DNA from: CAVSUB01 sp963816725
Lineage (GTDB): Bacteria > Acidobacteriota > Vicinamibacteria > Vicinamibacterales > 2-12-FULL-66-21
NCBI GenBank assembly: GCA_963816725.1
Contig: CAWFMC010000020.1
Span: 1-64,000, forward strand
Direction: 5' to 3'
Length of the DNA: 64,000 bases
Part shown: piece after piece, positions 34,107 to 42,134 of the stretch
How the letters are laid out: every line of letters begins with the position of its first letter
Numbering within the stretch: the first letter of the stretch is position 1
Program-made: the position numbers and the translations under genes
Notes under the pieces: model-generated
What the model saw: the letters and a program-made list of their open reading frames with translations, nothing else
Told to the model about the DNA's origin: nothing
Databases searched by the model: none

Positions 34107-34341
34107 CGCGAAACCTCTTCAGAGAATGAGATCGTTGACCGAATACGTGGACGGTCTGGAAGACGGCGTCTCCAAACCGGCGGACCCGTGCGCGACGTGA
34201 AGTACGAGTTGCTCCCCAGAGAGTAGCCCAGATCCGGGTCGCACTCGTGACCAAGAGCAGCACGACGACGCCGGTCGCTGCCCGATAACACTGGCGAACT
34301 TCCCCTCGAGATGGGAGCTCGTCACCGCTTTCGCGCCGGCG

Positions 34342-35190
34342 CTACTCGCCCTCGAGGCGAGCACGTTGACGTGCCGCCAGGTACCGATCCAATTCGGCCA
34401 CGTCCTTGAAGACCGCTACACCGGGAAGCGCCTTGATGATCTCGAACACGTCCTGGATATGCGGCGGCATCTGGACGAACGACGCCTGTCCGCCGCGCTC
34501 CTTGAGCGCCTTGCGCGTCATCGCGAAGACGCGGAGACCGGCGCTGCTGATGAACGTCAACTGCGCGAGATTGAACACGATATCTGTGGCCGACTGCAGC
34601 AGCGGAGCGAGTTGCGCTTCGAGGCTGGGAGCGGTGGCCGTATCGAGACTGCCGATGAGCGTGACGGTGACGACACCGGCGCCGCCGCCGGGGCCATCTT
34701 TCTGAATCCGTATATCCAGTGGCATGACGTGGGACCTTTCAGGTTGACGGTCACTCGCGCGACTACGCCCCGCCGCCGTTCCGCAGGCCGGGACCAGCCG
34801 TTTGACGAGGCGCAGAACGTTCGTGCCGGCTTCACGCCGGTAGTGGATGTCATCGACGGCGCGGCGCATCAGGGCGAGGCCCCAGCCGCCACTTGCACCA
34901 TCATCGGCCAGTTGAGCGTCGAGTGGCGGAGCGGCAGACGGGTCGAACGCCGGACCGTCGTCGCGCACCTCGATGATGAAGGCGTCGTGGGTGCGCTCGG
35001 CGGCGATACGGAACGTCCGCTGCCCGTCCCGCTTGAACGCATGGTGCACCACGTTGCTGGCACACTCCTCCAGGGCGAGCGCCAGGTCAAAAATGGTTCC
35101 GTCCGGGATCTGCTGCGCCGCGGCAAATTGCTGCAGGGCCTCGACACCGCGCATGACTTCTTCCGGGGTCGCGCGCAGATCCAGGTTCAT
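34342..35190 (-). CDS. fused RsbW-like HATPase and STAS anti-anti-sigma protein
   Basis: A single 282-residue frame joins two partner-switch proteins. Residues 1-131 are an RsbW/SpoIIAB-like anti-sigma kinase (LALALEECASNVVHHAF N-box, DDGPAFDP G1 box, GGWGLALMRRAVDD G2 box). Residues 156-282 are a STAS anti-anti-sigma domain (TVTLIGSLDTATAPSLEAQL, FISSAGLRVF with the phosphorylatable Ser pair 215/216). The linker (132-155) looks non-conserved. An AAGGT and an ATG at 34725 exist before the STAS part, so it might also be made separately. Its ATG overlaps the phosphatase stop by 4 bp. Confidence 0.85.
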   Translation of the reverse strand: MNLDLRATPEEVMRGVEALQQFAAAQQIPDGTIFDLALALEECASNVVHHAFKRDGQRTFRIAAERTHDAFIIEVRDDGPAFDPSAAPPLDAQLADDGASGGWGLALMRRAVDDIHYRREAGTNVLRLVKRLVPACGTAAGRSRASDRQPERSHVMPLDIRIQKDGPGGGAGVVTVTLIGSLDTATAPSLEAQLAPLLQSATDIVFNLAQLTFISSAGLRVFAMTRKALKERGGQASFVQMPPHIQDVFEIIKALPGVAVFKDVAELDRYLAARQRARLEGE

Positions 35191-36338
35191 GCGGCGCCAC
35201 CATTCACCTTCAACGTGAGAATCGCGACGTCGTCGGACTGTGGCGCGCCGCCGGCGAACGTACGGACGTTCCGGAGCACGCCCGTGGTGATATGGGCCGC
35301 GGACTCGCCGGCGAGTCCGGCGGCATCAGCCAGCAATCGCGGGTTGCCGTAACACTGCCCCTGCGGATTGAAGGCCTCGCTGACGCCATCGGAGTAGAGG
35401 ATCAGCGCGTCGCCGGGATTCAACCGCAGTTCCGTGCGCTCGAATTCCAGGCCGCTCTCGAACCCCAGCGCCGTGCCCAGGCTCTTCACGGCCCAACGCG
35501 CCGGTTCGTTGGCCGGCAACAGCACCGGGCGGCAGTGGCCGGCATTGGCGATGGTCAGCCGGTGCGATCCTGGCTCGAACACCGCGCACAAGAGGGTGAC
35601 GAACATGCCTGACGGATTGTCCGCCGCGAGTTCGTCGTTCAGCCGCGCCAGAATGCGCGCGGGATCCACGAGATCCCGCGCCAGGAGTTGCGCCAGACTG
35701 ATGGCGCGCACCATGAACATCGACGCTGGGATCCCCTTGCCGGACACGTCGCCGAGAAACACCACCAGCCGGTTCCGGCCGGCGGCGCACACGCCGTAAA
35801 GGTCGCCGCCGACTTCGCGCGCCGGTTCGAGCGCGGCGCCGATGCTCACGCCGTACGCCTCTTCTACGGCCGCGAAATCGTGCGGCACCATGCCCATCTG
35901 GATGTCACGGGCGATACGCAACTCGCTGGCCATCTGCTCTTTGACCGCGTCGCTGTACGCTTTCGCCTTGAGCAGCGAACGCACGCGGGCCCGCACCTCG
36001 AGCATGTCGAATGGCTTCGTCACGTAGTCGTTCGCGCCGGCTTCGAAACCGCGCGTCTTGTCGTGAACCTCCTCGAGCGACGACAGAAACATGATCGGTA
36101 CGTCAGCGGTCTCGGCCCTCTCACGCAGGCGGCGGCACACTTCGTAACCATCCATGCCGGGCATGACGATGTCGAGCAGCACGAGATCGGGTGGAGTGCT
36201 GGCCGCCAGTTGCAGTGCCGTTTCGCCGTTCATCGCGAGACTCAGCTTGTGCTCGGCCTTCAGCCCTTCGACGAGGATCTCGAGATTGGCCTTGGCGTCG
36301 TCCACGAGGAGCACGCGACAATCGGAGAGCACTTTCAT
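35187..36338 (-). CDS. response regulator with PP2C/SpoIIE phosphatase output
   Basis: A 383-residue protein. The REC domain has VLLVDDAKAN (acidic pocket), the phospho-acceptor Asp in LVLLDIVMPGMDG, and the Lys in DYVTKPFD. A short coiled linker precedes a SpoIIE-type PP2C domain: IGAALEPAREVGGDLY, FLGDVSGKGIPASMFM, ANAGHCRPVLL, LYSDGVSEAFN and SDDVAILTL, with all metal-binding Asp residues. Such proteins dephosphorylate STAS anti-anti-sigma factors (RsbP/RsbU role). The ATG at 36338 is preferred over the upstream TTG by Shine-Dalgarno spacing. It is directly coupled to the HATPase-STAS gene, giving a complete partner-switching output module. Confidence 0.93.
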   Translation of the reverse strand: MKVLSDCRVLLVDDAKANLEILVEGLKAEHKLSLAMNGETALQLAASTPPDLVLLDIVMPGMDGYEVCRRLRERAETADVPIMFLSSLEEVHDKTRGFEAGANDYVTKPFDMLEVRARVRSLLKAKAYSDAVKEQMASELRIARDIQMGMVPHDFAAVEEAYGVSIGAALEPAREVGGDLYGVCAAGRNRLVVFLGDVSGKGIPASMFMVRAISLAQLLARDLVDPARILARLNDELAADNPSGMFVTLLCAVFEPGSHRLTIANAGHCRPVLLPANEPARWAVKSLGTALGFESGLEFERTELRLNPGDALILYSDGVSEAFNPQGQCYGNPRLLADAAGLAGESAAHITTGVLRNVRTFAGGAPQSDDVAILTLKVNGGAA

Positions 36339-36953
36339 CCAGGTCAATGCTCCGGGGTGGTGCGTTCATGACGCGGGTGCGGTCCCAGAAGCATACCCGT
36401 ATCGGGCAGGCGCGCGACCCTGGTGGAAAGGCGGGCGGGGACGACCGTGCTCGCTGGGCATCAGCGCGACTCGTCACCCGGAGCGACTGAACGATGCGGA
36501 GGTCATCGCCAGGTTGCCGTGGCCCGAACAGCCCGTGTGGGTCGCATGGCGGTAAATGTAGCCGTCCACGGACGATGTTGCGACACGACCGACCACATCG
36601 CTAGACGCATCTTAGGGTGAAAGTGGCGCCGTCGCGGCAGAAGGCGCACACGGAGAGCGCCGATCAACGGGTCGCACCCGCCGCGAGGCGCCCTCGAGCT
36701 CTTCATTTCGAGACCAAACATCTGTCCCACAACGACGCGTGACAAGACTTCAGGAGACAAGGTGGACGCCGTGGCGTGTGTGCGCACGTGTGCGCGCCGA
36801 GTCGTATCGTTTGGCGGAAACCTTCGAGCCATTCGCCCACCTGACCGAAATCAGCGGGGCATGTACGGTCCCGGTCTTGCTACGTGAACCGCGCTCCATG
36901 TACGAACGCGTGGTGGACGCCGCGCCCGATGCGACGGCGGCCGTGAGGGTGAC
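36339..36953. other. 615-bp intergenic region, no gene seen
   Basis: The region separates the divergent partner-switch operon from the subtilase operon. Open frames here are short, lack ribosome-binding sites and resemble nothing known. It must carry promoters for both operons. I can point only to a purine-rich GTGAGGGTG before the subtilase ATG; no -35/-10 pair is convincing. Confidence 0.5.
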
Positions 36954-38711
36954 ATGACGAGGAAGCGAATCGTTGCGACGATTGTCGCGCTGACCTCATT
37001 GCTGGTGGCGCCGCCCGGCCGCGGCGTCGCGCGGGCGCAACTCACGACGCTCACCTGTCCGTTGTTCCACGCGAAGCTGGATGCAGCCGTCCACGACCGC
37101 ATCCACAACGCGCCCGCCACCACCCGGATCCAGACAATCGTCCGGACACCGCTCGGCGGACTCGACGCCGTCGTGAATGTTGTCCCACTACTCGGCGCCC
37201 GCATCGACGCCGTGCACACGGGGATCTCCGCGCTGACGCTCGACATCGCCGTCGGGAGCCTGGCGACGCTCGCCTCTCTGTCCGGCGTCATGTCGATCTC
37301 GCTCGATGCGCCTCTGACCGAGAGCCGTTCGCTCGCTCCGGGCGACGTGCTCGCCGCCCGCGCCGCGTCGGATGGCACCGGCGGATCGGTCACCCATCTC
37401 CGCGAGACGCTCGGGCTCGACGACCGCTGGACGGGCGCGGGTGTCGGCGTCGCGGTGATCGACTCCGGTCTGCAGCCGCAAAGCGGATTCGCCGGCCGCG
37501 TCCGCGACTTCCGCGACTTCACCGGCAGTAACGGCACGGTGCGGGATGACTTCGGACACGGCACGCACGTGGCCGGCCTCATCGGCGGTGCCGGCACCGA
37601 AGACGGGTTGTTCCAGGGTGTCGCGCCCGGCGTCTCGTTCATCGTGCTGAAGGTGCTGGACGCAAACGGCTACGGCCGCACCAGCGACGTCATCAGCGCG
37701 GTGGAGTATGCGACGGCGAACAAATCGAGCCTCGGGATCGACATCATCAACCTGTCCCTGGGGCACCCGATTTACGAACCGGCCGCCAGCGATCCGTTAG
37801 TGCGGGCCATCGAGGCCGCCGCGCGCGCCGGGATCGTGGTCGTGGTCTCGGCGGGAAACTACGGTAGCAACGCGGCCACAGGCCTGCCCGGCTATGCGGG
37901 GGTGACCTCCCCTGGGAACGCCGCGTCGGCGATCACCGCCGGCGCCCTTCGGACGTTCGGGACGACGGCACGGAGCGACGACAGGATCGCGCCCTACAGC
38001 TCCCGAGGGCCGACCTGGATCGACGGCCGGGTCAAGGTGGACGTCGCGGCACCAGGCGACAAACTCATCGCCGCCGCGGCGACCAACAGTACTCTTTACC
38101 GGGACTACCCGGCCCTGCACGCCGGTACGGGCTACCTGCGGCTGAGCGGCACGAGCATGGCGGCCGGCGTCGTCTCGGGTGTCGCGGCGTTGATGATCGA
38201 AGCCAATACTGCGATCAGCGGCGGCTCACGTCCACGCCTGACGCCGAATGCGATCAAGGCGGCGCTGCAGTACACCGCCTTCGCCGTCGACACCGACGAA
38301 GGTCCGCGGGCGGACATGCTGACGGTCGGCGCGGGGGCCGTCAATGCCACGGGCGCGATCGAGTGGGCGGCGGCGATCGACACGTCCCGGCCGGTCGGCG
38401 AGCGCTGGGTCACCACCGGGCTGGTGCGATCCACGGTCCTCGCGGGTGAGACGCTCCAGTGGAGCGAGTCCGTGCTGTGGGATCAGAGCGTGGTCATGGG
38501 CGACACGCTCGACACGAATCAGCCCGCCTGGGCCAACGCCGTCGTCTGGGGCAATGCGGTCGTCTGGGGCAACGCCGTGGTCTGGGGCAATGCGGTGGTC
38601 TGGGGGAACACCGCCGTCTGGAGCAGCGCGGTCGTGTGGGGCAATCAGTCACTGAGTGGCAGCGGCAGCAACGCCGTGGTCTGGGGCAACCTGTACCAGA
38701 TTCAGCCATGA
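36954..38711 (+). CDS. S8 subtilisin-like serine protease with VVWGN-repeat tail
   Basis: A 585-residue exported protease. A signal peptide (residues 6-28) and a propeptide-like region (about 30-125) precede the catalytic domain. Asp is in VAVIDSGLQ, His in GHGTHVAGLIGG, the oxyanion Asn in VVSAGNYGS, and Ser in SGTSMAAGVVSG. The C-terminus (about 508-580) contains five to six copies of a six-residue unit NAVVWG, a probable beta-solenoid or stacked-strand module. The stop overlaps the start of the hybrid histidine kinase (ATGA), so protease and sensor are translationally coupled. Secretion outside the cytoplasm is predicted. Confidence 0.93.
   Translation: MTRKRIVATIVALTSLLVAPPGRGVARAQLTTLTCPLFHAKLDAAVHDRIHNAPATTRIQTIVRTPLGGLDAVVNVVPLLGARIDAVHTGISALTLDIAVGSLATLASLSGVMSISLDAPLTESRSLAPGDVLAARAASDGTGGSVTHLRETLGLDDRWTGAGVGVAVIDSGLQPQSGFAGRVRDFRDFTGSNGTVRDDFGHGTHVAGLIGGAGTEDGLFQGVAPGVSFIVLKVLDANGYGRTSDVISAVEYATANKSSLGIDIINLSLGHPIYEPAASDPLVRAIEAAARAGIVVVVSAGNYGSNAATGLPGYAGVTSPGNAASAITAGALRTFGTTARSDDRIAPYSSRGPTWIDGRVKVDVAAPGDKLIAAAATNSTLYRDYPALHAGTGYLRLSGTSMAAGVVSGVAALMIEANTAISGGSRPRLTPNAIKAALQYTAFAVDTDEGPRADMLTVGAGAVNATGAIEWAAAIDTSRPVGERWVTTGLVRSTVLAGETLQWSESVLWDQSVVMGDTLDTNQPAWANAVVWGNAVVWGNAVVWGNAVVWGNTAVWSSAVVWGNQSLSGSGSNAVVWGNLYQIQP
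38533..38650 (+). repeat. in-gene 18-bp tandem repeat encoding NAVVWG
   Basis: About five to six tandem 18-bp copies in the 3' end of the subtilase gene. Third codon positions vary while Asn, Val, Trp and Gly are kept, which indicates selection on protein sequence rather than recent slippage. Confidence 0.8.
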
Positions 38712-41098
38712 GGGGCAGCCGCGCGCAACCCGCCGAGACACCCGCGCCGACCCACTCGCGGGTCCTGGCGTACGTGGCCGGGGTCGGATGCCTGGGGACC
38801 GGCGTGATCGCCCATTCGCTCTGGCAGGTGATCCGGGCGCCGGTGGACCTGCACTGGCTCTGGCTGGTGGCGCTCACCGTCGCCAGCAGCGCCGCGGTGC
38901 TGCAACTCTCGACCTCGCGGGTGGCGTTCTCGATCGCCGAAATCTTCACCTTCAGCGCCGTCCTGCTGTTCGGTCCCGCCATCGGCACGTTGACCGTCGC
39001 CGTCGACTGCGCGGTGCTGTCGTGCCGCCTGGCCATGCGCGGGCGGCCGCTCCGCCGGACGGTCCTGAGCATCACCGCGCCAACGCTGGCGATGTGGATC
39101 GCCGCGCACCTGATCGTCGCGCTGGTCGACGTCCAGAGCAGCTTGCGGGCACCGCTGGCCTCTCCGGCGCCGTGGCTGGCGCTGTTGGCCGGCGCCCTGA
39201 CCTACTACCTGCTCGACACCGGGATGATCGCCGTGGCCGTTGCGCTGGACGAGCGCCAGTCCGTCTGGCGCGTCTGGCGGGATCACTTCGCCCAGCTCTG
39301 GGTCAGTTTCTTCGTCGGCGCCCATGCCGCCGGCCTGATCGTGATTGCCGTCCGCGAGTCGGGATGGTGGTTCCTGGCGCTCGTCGCACCGATTCCCCTG
39401 CTCCTGTATTACGCCCTGCGGACGTGGGTGGCGCGGCTCGACGATCGGGTCGTCCACCTCCAGCAGATGCACGAGCAGGCGCAGATTCTTCACGAGCAAC
39501 AGACCATGCGGCTCCAGGCCGAAACGGTCCTTCGCGAGCGCGACCGCCAGTTCCAGGCGGTGTTCGATGGCGCGCTCGACGCCCTCTTCCTGGTCGACGA
39601 CCAGCGCCGGGTCGTGAGCGCCAATCCGGCGGCGTGTGCCCTGCTGAACGTGACGGGCGATCACCTGCCCTCCTCGCCGCTCGACAGCTTTCTCACCGCC
39701 GGTTCGGCCGACGAGATCCGGACGTCGTGGACCCGCATGCTGGATCTCGGCGAGCACAAGGGAGAGCTCGTCGCGGCGACCGGCGGACGGGAACGCACGG
39801 TGGAGTTCAGCTTCAACGCCGGCGTGGTTCCGCACGGCCATCTCTTCGTCTGGCGGGACGTCTCGGAGCGGAAGCGTCTCGAAGCGCAGCTCCAGCAATC
39901 ACAGAAGATGGAGAGCGTCGGCCGGCTCGCCGGCGGCGTGGCCCACGATTTCAACAACCTGCTGACGGTGATCATCGGCAACGCGGAAATGGCGCTGCAC
40001 GAGGCGCGCGTCGAGGAGGACCTGAAGGAGATCCTGTCGGCCGCTGGGCGCGGCGCCGCCCTCACGCGACAGCTCCTGGCTTTCAGCCGCAAGCAGTTGC
40101 TCGAGACCAAGGTCGTCAATCCCAATGGCGTGGTCAGCAACATCGAGACGATGCTGCGCAGGCTCCTGGACGAATCGCTCGAGTTCACCAGCGTCATGGA
40201 TCCCGCGGTGTGGCCGGTCAGGGTCGACGTCACCCAGCTGGAGCAGGTCATCGTGAACCTCGTCGTCAATGCGCGTGATGCGATGCCGGAGGGCGGCCGT
40301 CTCGCCATCGCTACCCGGAACGTCGACGTGCAAGAGCCGACCAAGAGCTGCAGTGGCGACGACGTGGCGCCTGGCGCGTATGCCGTGATCACCGTCAGCG
40401 ATACCGGGAGCGGCATGGACCCGGACACGCAAGCCCGGATCTTCGAGCCCTTCTTCACGACCAAGGCGCTCGAGCGCGGCACCGGCCTCGGCCTCTCGAT
40501 GGCCTACGGGATCGTCCGGCAGAGCGGCGGCCACATCCTGGTCGACAGCACGCCGGGCCGAGGCTCCACCTTCAGCATCTACCTGCCGCGCGTCGAGCCG
40601 TCGCCAGCCGCCGCGACGGGTGCTGCGGGACCGGCGGTGCCGTCGGTCGGGGCAGAGACCGTGCTGCTGGTGGATGACGACGATGCCGTGCGGTCGTTGG
40701 CTGGACGATCGTTGCGACGCCAGGGCTATACGGTGTTGTCAACGGGCAGCGGCGACGAGGCCCGGCAGCTCGCCGCCAATCGCGAGCCGCCGATCGATCT
40801 CCTCGTCACGGACGTGATGATGCCGGGGATGAACGGGCCGGCATTGGCGGATGCGCTGCGGCGCGAGAACCCGCGCCTCAAGGTCATCTTCATGTCGGGC
40901 TATGCGGATGACGCCGTCAGTGAGCCCCCCGTCGGGGACCGCACACGCTTCCTCCAGAAGCCGTTCGCGACAGTCGATCTGCCACGCGCGGTACGCGAGC
41001 TGCTGGATGCGGGAGGCCCTCCCCGCGAGGTCCGGCCTCTCTCCGCCGGAATGACAGGGCCCACGCGGAATCCAGACACGCGAGACGTGCCCGCGTAG
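38708..41098 (+). CDS. hybrid histidine kinase (membrane-PAS-HK-REC)
   Basis: A 796-residue sensor. About seven TM helices span residues 17-240 (a MASE-like sensory region). A coiled linker leads to a PAS domain (about 280-390, FQAVFDGALDALFLV). The dimerisation domain has His413 (GGVAHDFNNLLT), the HATPase has NLVVNARDAMPEGG, DTGSGMDPDT and GTGLGLSMAYG, and a C-terminal REC domain carries VLLVDDDDAV and LLVTDVMMPGMNG (phospho-acceptor Asp). It begins inside the subtilase gene with a 4-bp overlap. A link between proteolysis outside and signalling inside is a contextual hypothesis. Confidence 0.93.
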   Translation: MRGSRAQPAETPAPTHSRVLAYVAGVGCLGTGVIAHSLWQVIRAPVDLHWLWLVALTVASSAAVLQLSTSRVAFSIAEIFTFSAVLLFGPAIGTLTVAVDCAVLSCRLAMRGRPLRRTVLSITAPTLAMWIAAHLIVALVDVQSSLRAPLASPAPWLALLAGALTYYLLDTGMIAVAVALDERQSVWRVWRDHFAQLWVSFFVGAHAAGLIVIAVRESGWWFLALVAPIPLLLYYALRTWVARLDDRVVHLQQMHEQAQILHEQQTMRLQAETVLRERDRQFQAVFDGALDALFLVDDQRRVVSANPAACALLNVTGDHLPSSPLDSFLTAGSADEIRTSWTRMLDLGEHKGELVAATGGRERTVEFSFNAGVVPHGHLFVWRDVSERKRLEAQLQQSQKMESVGRLAGGVAHDFNNLLTVIIGNAEMALHEARVEEDLKEILSAAGRGAALTRQLLAFSRKQLLETKVVNPNGVVSNIETMLRRLLDESLEFTSVMDPAVWPVRVDVTQLEQVIVNLVVNARDAMPEGGRLAIATRNVDVQEPTKSCSGDDVAPGAYAVITVSDTGSGMDPDTQARIFEPFFTTKALERGTGLGLSMAYGIVRQSGGHILVDSTPGRGSTFSIYLPRVEPSPAAATGAAGPAVPSVGAETVLLVDDDDAVRSLAGRSLRRQGYTVLSTGSGDEARQLAANREPPIDLLVTDVMMPGMNGPALADALRRENPRLKVIFMSGYADDAVSEPPVGDRTRFLQKPFATVDLPRAVRELLDAGGPPREVRPLSAGMTGPTRNPDTRDVPA

Positions 41099-41202
41099 CG
41101 CTGTGCCAGCGGCTTCGCCGGTGCGATCAGCGCCGAGGGATCGCCAAGGTGCCCGCCGTCATTTCGCCGCTGGCATGAGCACGCGACGACGGCGACAGAC
41201 TA

Positions 41203-41362
41203 AGGGTCCGTCAGGAAATAACTGCGCCATCTCTGGGTGTCGAGGCGCCCGTCGGGCAAGGCGCGAAGAGCGCGCATACGGGGTGTATGAAAGCGATGAG
41301 CAACGCCGCCCGCCGGGATGCATCGGCGGCCAGGATGGCCCAGTTATTTGCTGACGGGCCCT
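41203..41362. repeat. structured hairpin repeat, copy 1
   Basis: A roughly 160-nt imperfect inverted repeat fills the gap before the SET gene. Outer arms AGGGTCCGTCAGGAAATAAC and GTTATTTGCTGACGGGCCCT pair, as do inner arms (GCGCCAT with ATGGC; GGCGCCCGTCGGG with CCCGCCGGGATGC; AAGGCG with CGCC). The centre has a CATAC-x-GTATG hairpin and the loop sequence AGCGATGAGCAACGCCGCCC. A second copy at 63767 keeps the core and the pairing. No transposase gene is attached. It may be a MITE-like element or a structured RNA/DNA element. Confidence 0.75.
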
Positions 41363-41403
41363 AACGGTCGCTGACCGTCGCCCGGCCTCGCTACAATGGC
41401 GCC

Positions 41404-41811
41404 GTGACTCACCTGCCAGGCATCGAGCGGCGCTGTTCGGCGATCTCCGGCTGGGGCGTCTATGCCACGGAACCGATTCCGGAAGACACGAAGATTGTCG
41501 AGTACAAAGGTGAGCTGATCTCGCAGGCCGAAGGCTGGCGCCGCGAGCAGCGGTATCTGACCCGCAACCGGATCTGGATCTTCAACCTGAACGATCGCTG
41601 GGTCCGTGACGCCGCAGTGGGCGGCAACATCGCCCGCTACGTCAATCACGCCTGCCGCCCCAACTGCTACACCGACGTCGTCGGCCGCCGGATCTGGATC
41701 ATCGCGGCGCGCCCAATCGCTACCGGCGAAGAGCTGACCTACGACTACAACACCGACGGGGTCGCCGGGATCCGGTGCCTGTGCCGGCCGGGCTGCCGCC
41801 GCGTCCTGTAG
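41404..41811 (+). CDS. bacterial SET-domain protein
   Basis: A 135-residue SET domain, the fold of protein-lysine methyltransferases. Diagnostic elements are SGWGVYATEPIPEDT, IVEYKGELIS, ARYVNHACRPNCY (the NHxCxPN cofactor motif), IAARPIATGEELTYDYN and a short post-SET-like CLCRPGC. It is all catalytic core with no extra targeting domain. The start is the GTG at 41404. Bacterial SET proteins are uncommon; chromatin-like or ribosomal targets have been proposed elsewhere, but the substrate here is unknown. It lies next to a structured repeat and a basic-protein-poor region, so context gives no target. Confidence 0.9.
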   Translation: MTHLPGIERRCSAISGWGVYATEPIPEDTKIVEYKGELISQAEGWRREQRYLTRNRIWIFNLNDRWVRDAAVGGNIARYVNHACRPNCYTDVVGRRIWIIAARPIATGEELTYDYNTDGVAGIRCLCRPGCRRVL

Positions 41812-41952
41812 CGAATCCGCACCCCGTTCCGAATCGCGATATGTCGCCGCTCCCGTCGGGACTGCTCGCGGCCACTGGCCGAAGGGGGTGCGCTCCTGCT
41901 GTGTTGGACGACGCGCGCGGGCAAGGTAGCATCGCATCGAGCAGGAGGAGCG

Positions 41953-42132
41953 ATGGGAGAAATCAGACCGACCGGCCAGGAGACCTCGGCCAGACCCGCA
42001 CCTGAAGAAGCGCTGCCGCCGCAGGACTGGCCAGTCGATCAAGCACCCACCGACGGCCAGCCGGTCGACGTGGGCAGCACGACCGGGACGTCGAAGGGTG
42101 AGGACATCCCGAAGCCGTCCGATCCCCTCTGA
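41953..42132 (+). CDS. small Pro-rich, probably disordered protein
   Basis: A 59-residue product (MGEIRPTGQETSARPAP at the start, KGEDIPKPSDPL at the end) rich in Pro, Gly, Asp and Glu, without hydrophobic core or Cys. AGGAGGAG lies 5 bp before the ATG, a strong ribosome-binding site that makes it credible despite its size. It ends 2 bp before the convergent hybrid kinase stop. No family recognised. Confidence 0.6.
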   Translation: MGEIRPTGQETSARPAPEEALPPQDWPVDQAPTDGQPVDVGSTTGTSKGEDIPKPSDPL

Positions 42133-42134
42133 TC

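Noticed and set aside
36423..36957. Small frames in the 615-bp gap before the subtilase
   Set aside because: Short, without ribosome-binding sites or family resemblance on either strand.
41203..41362. Insertion sequence with transposase
   Set aside because: Inverted ends are present, but the interior is a hairpin of about 160 nt with no coding capacity for a transposase.
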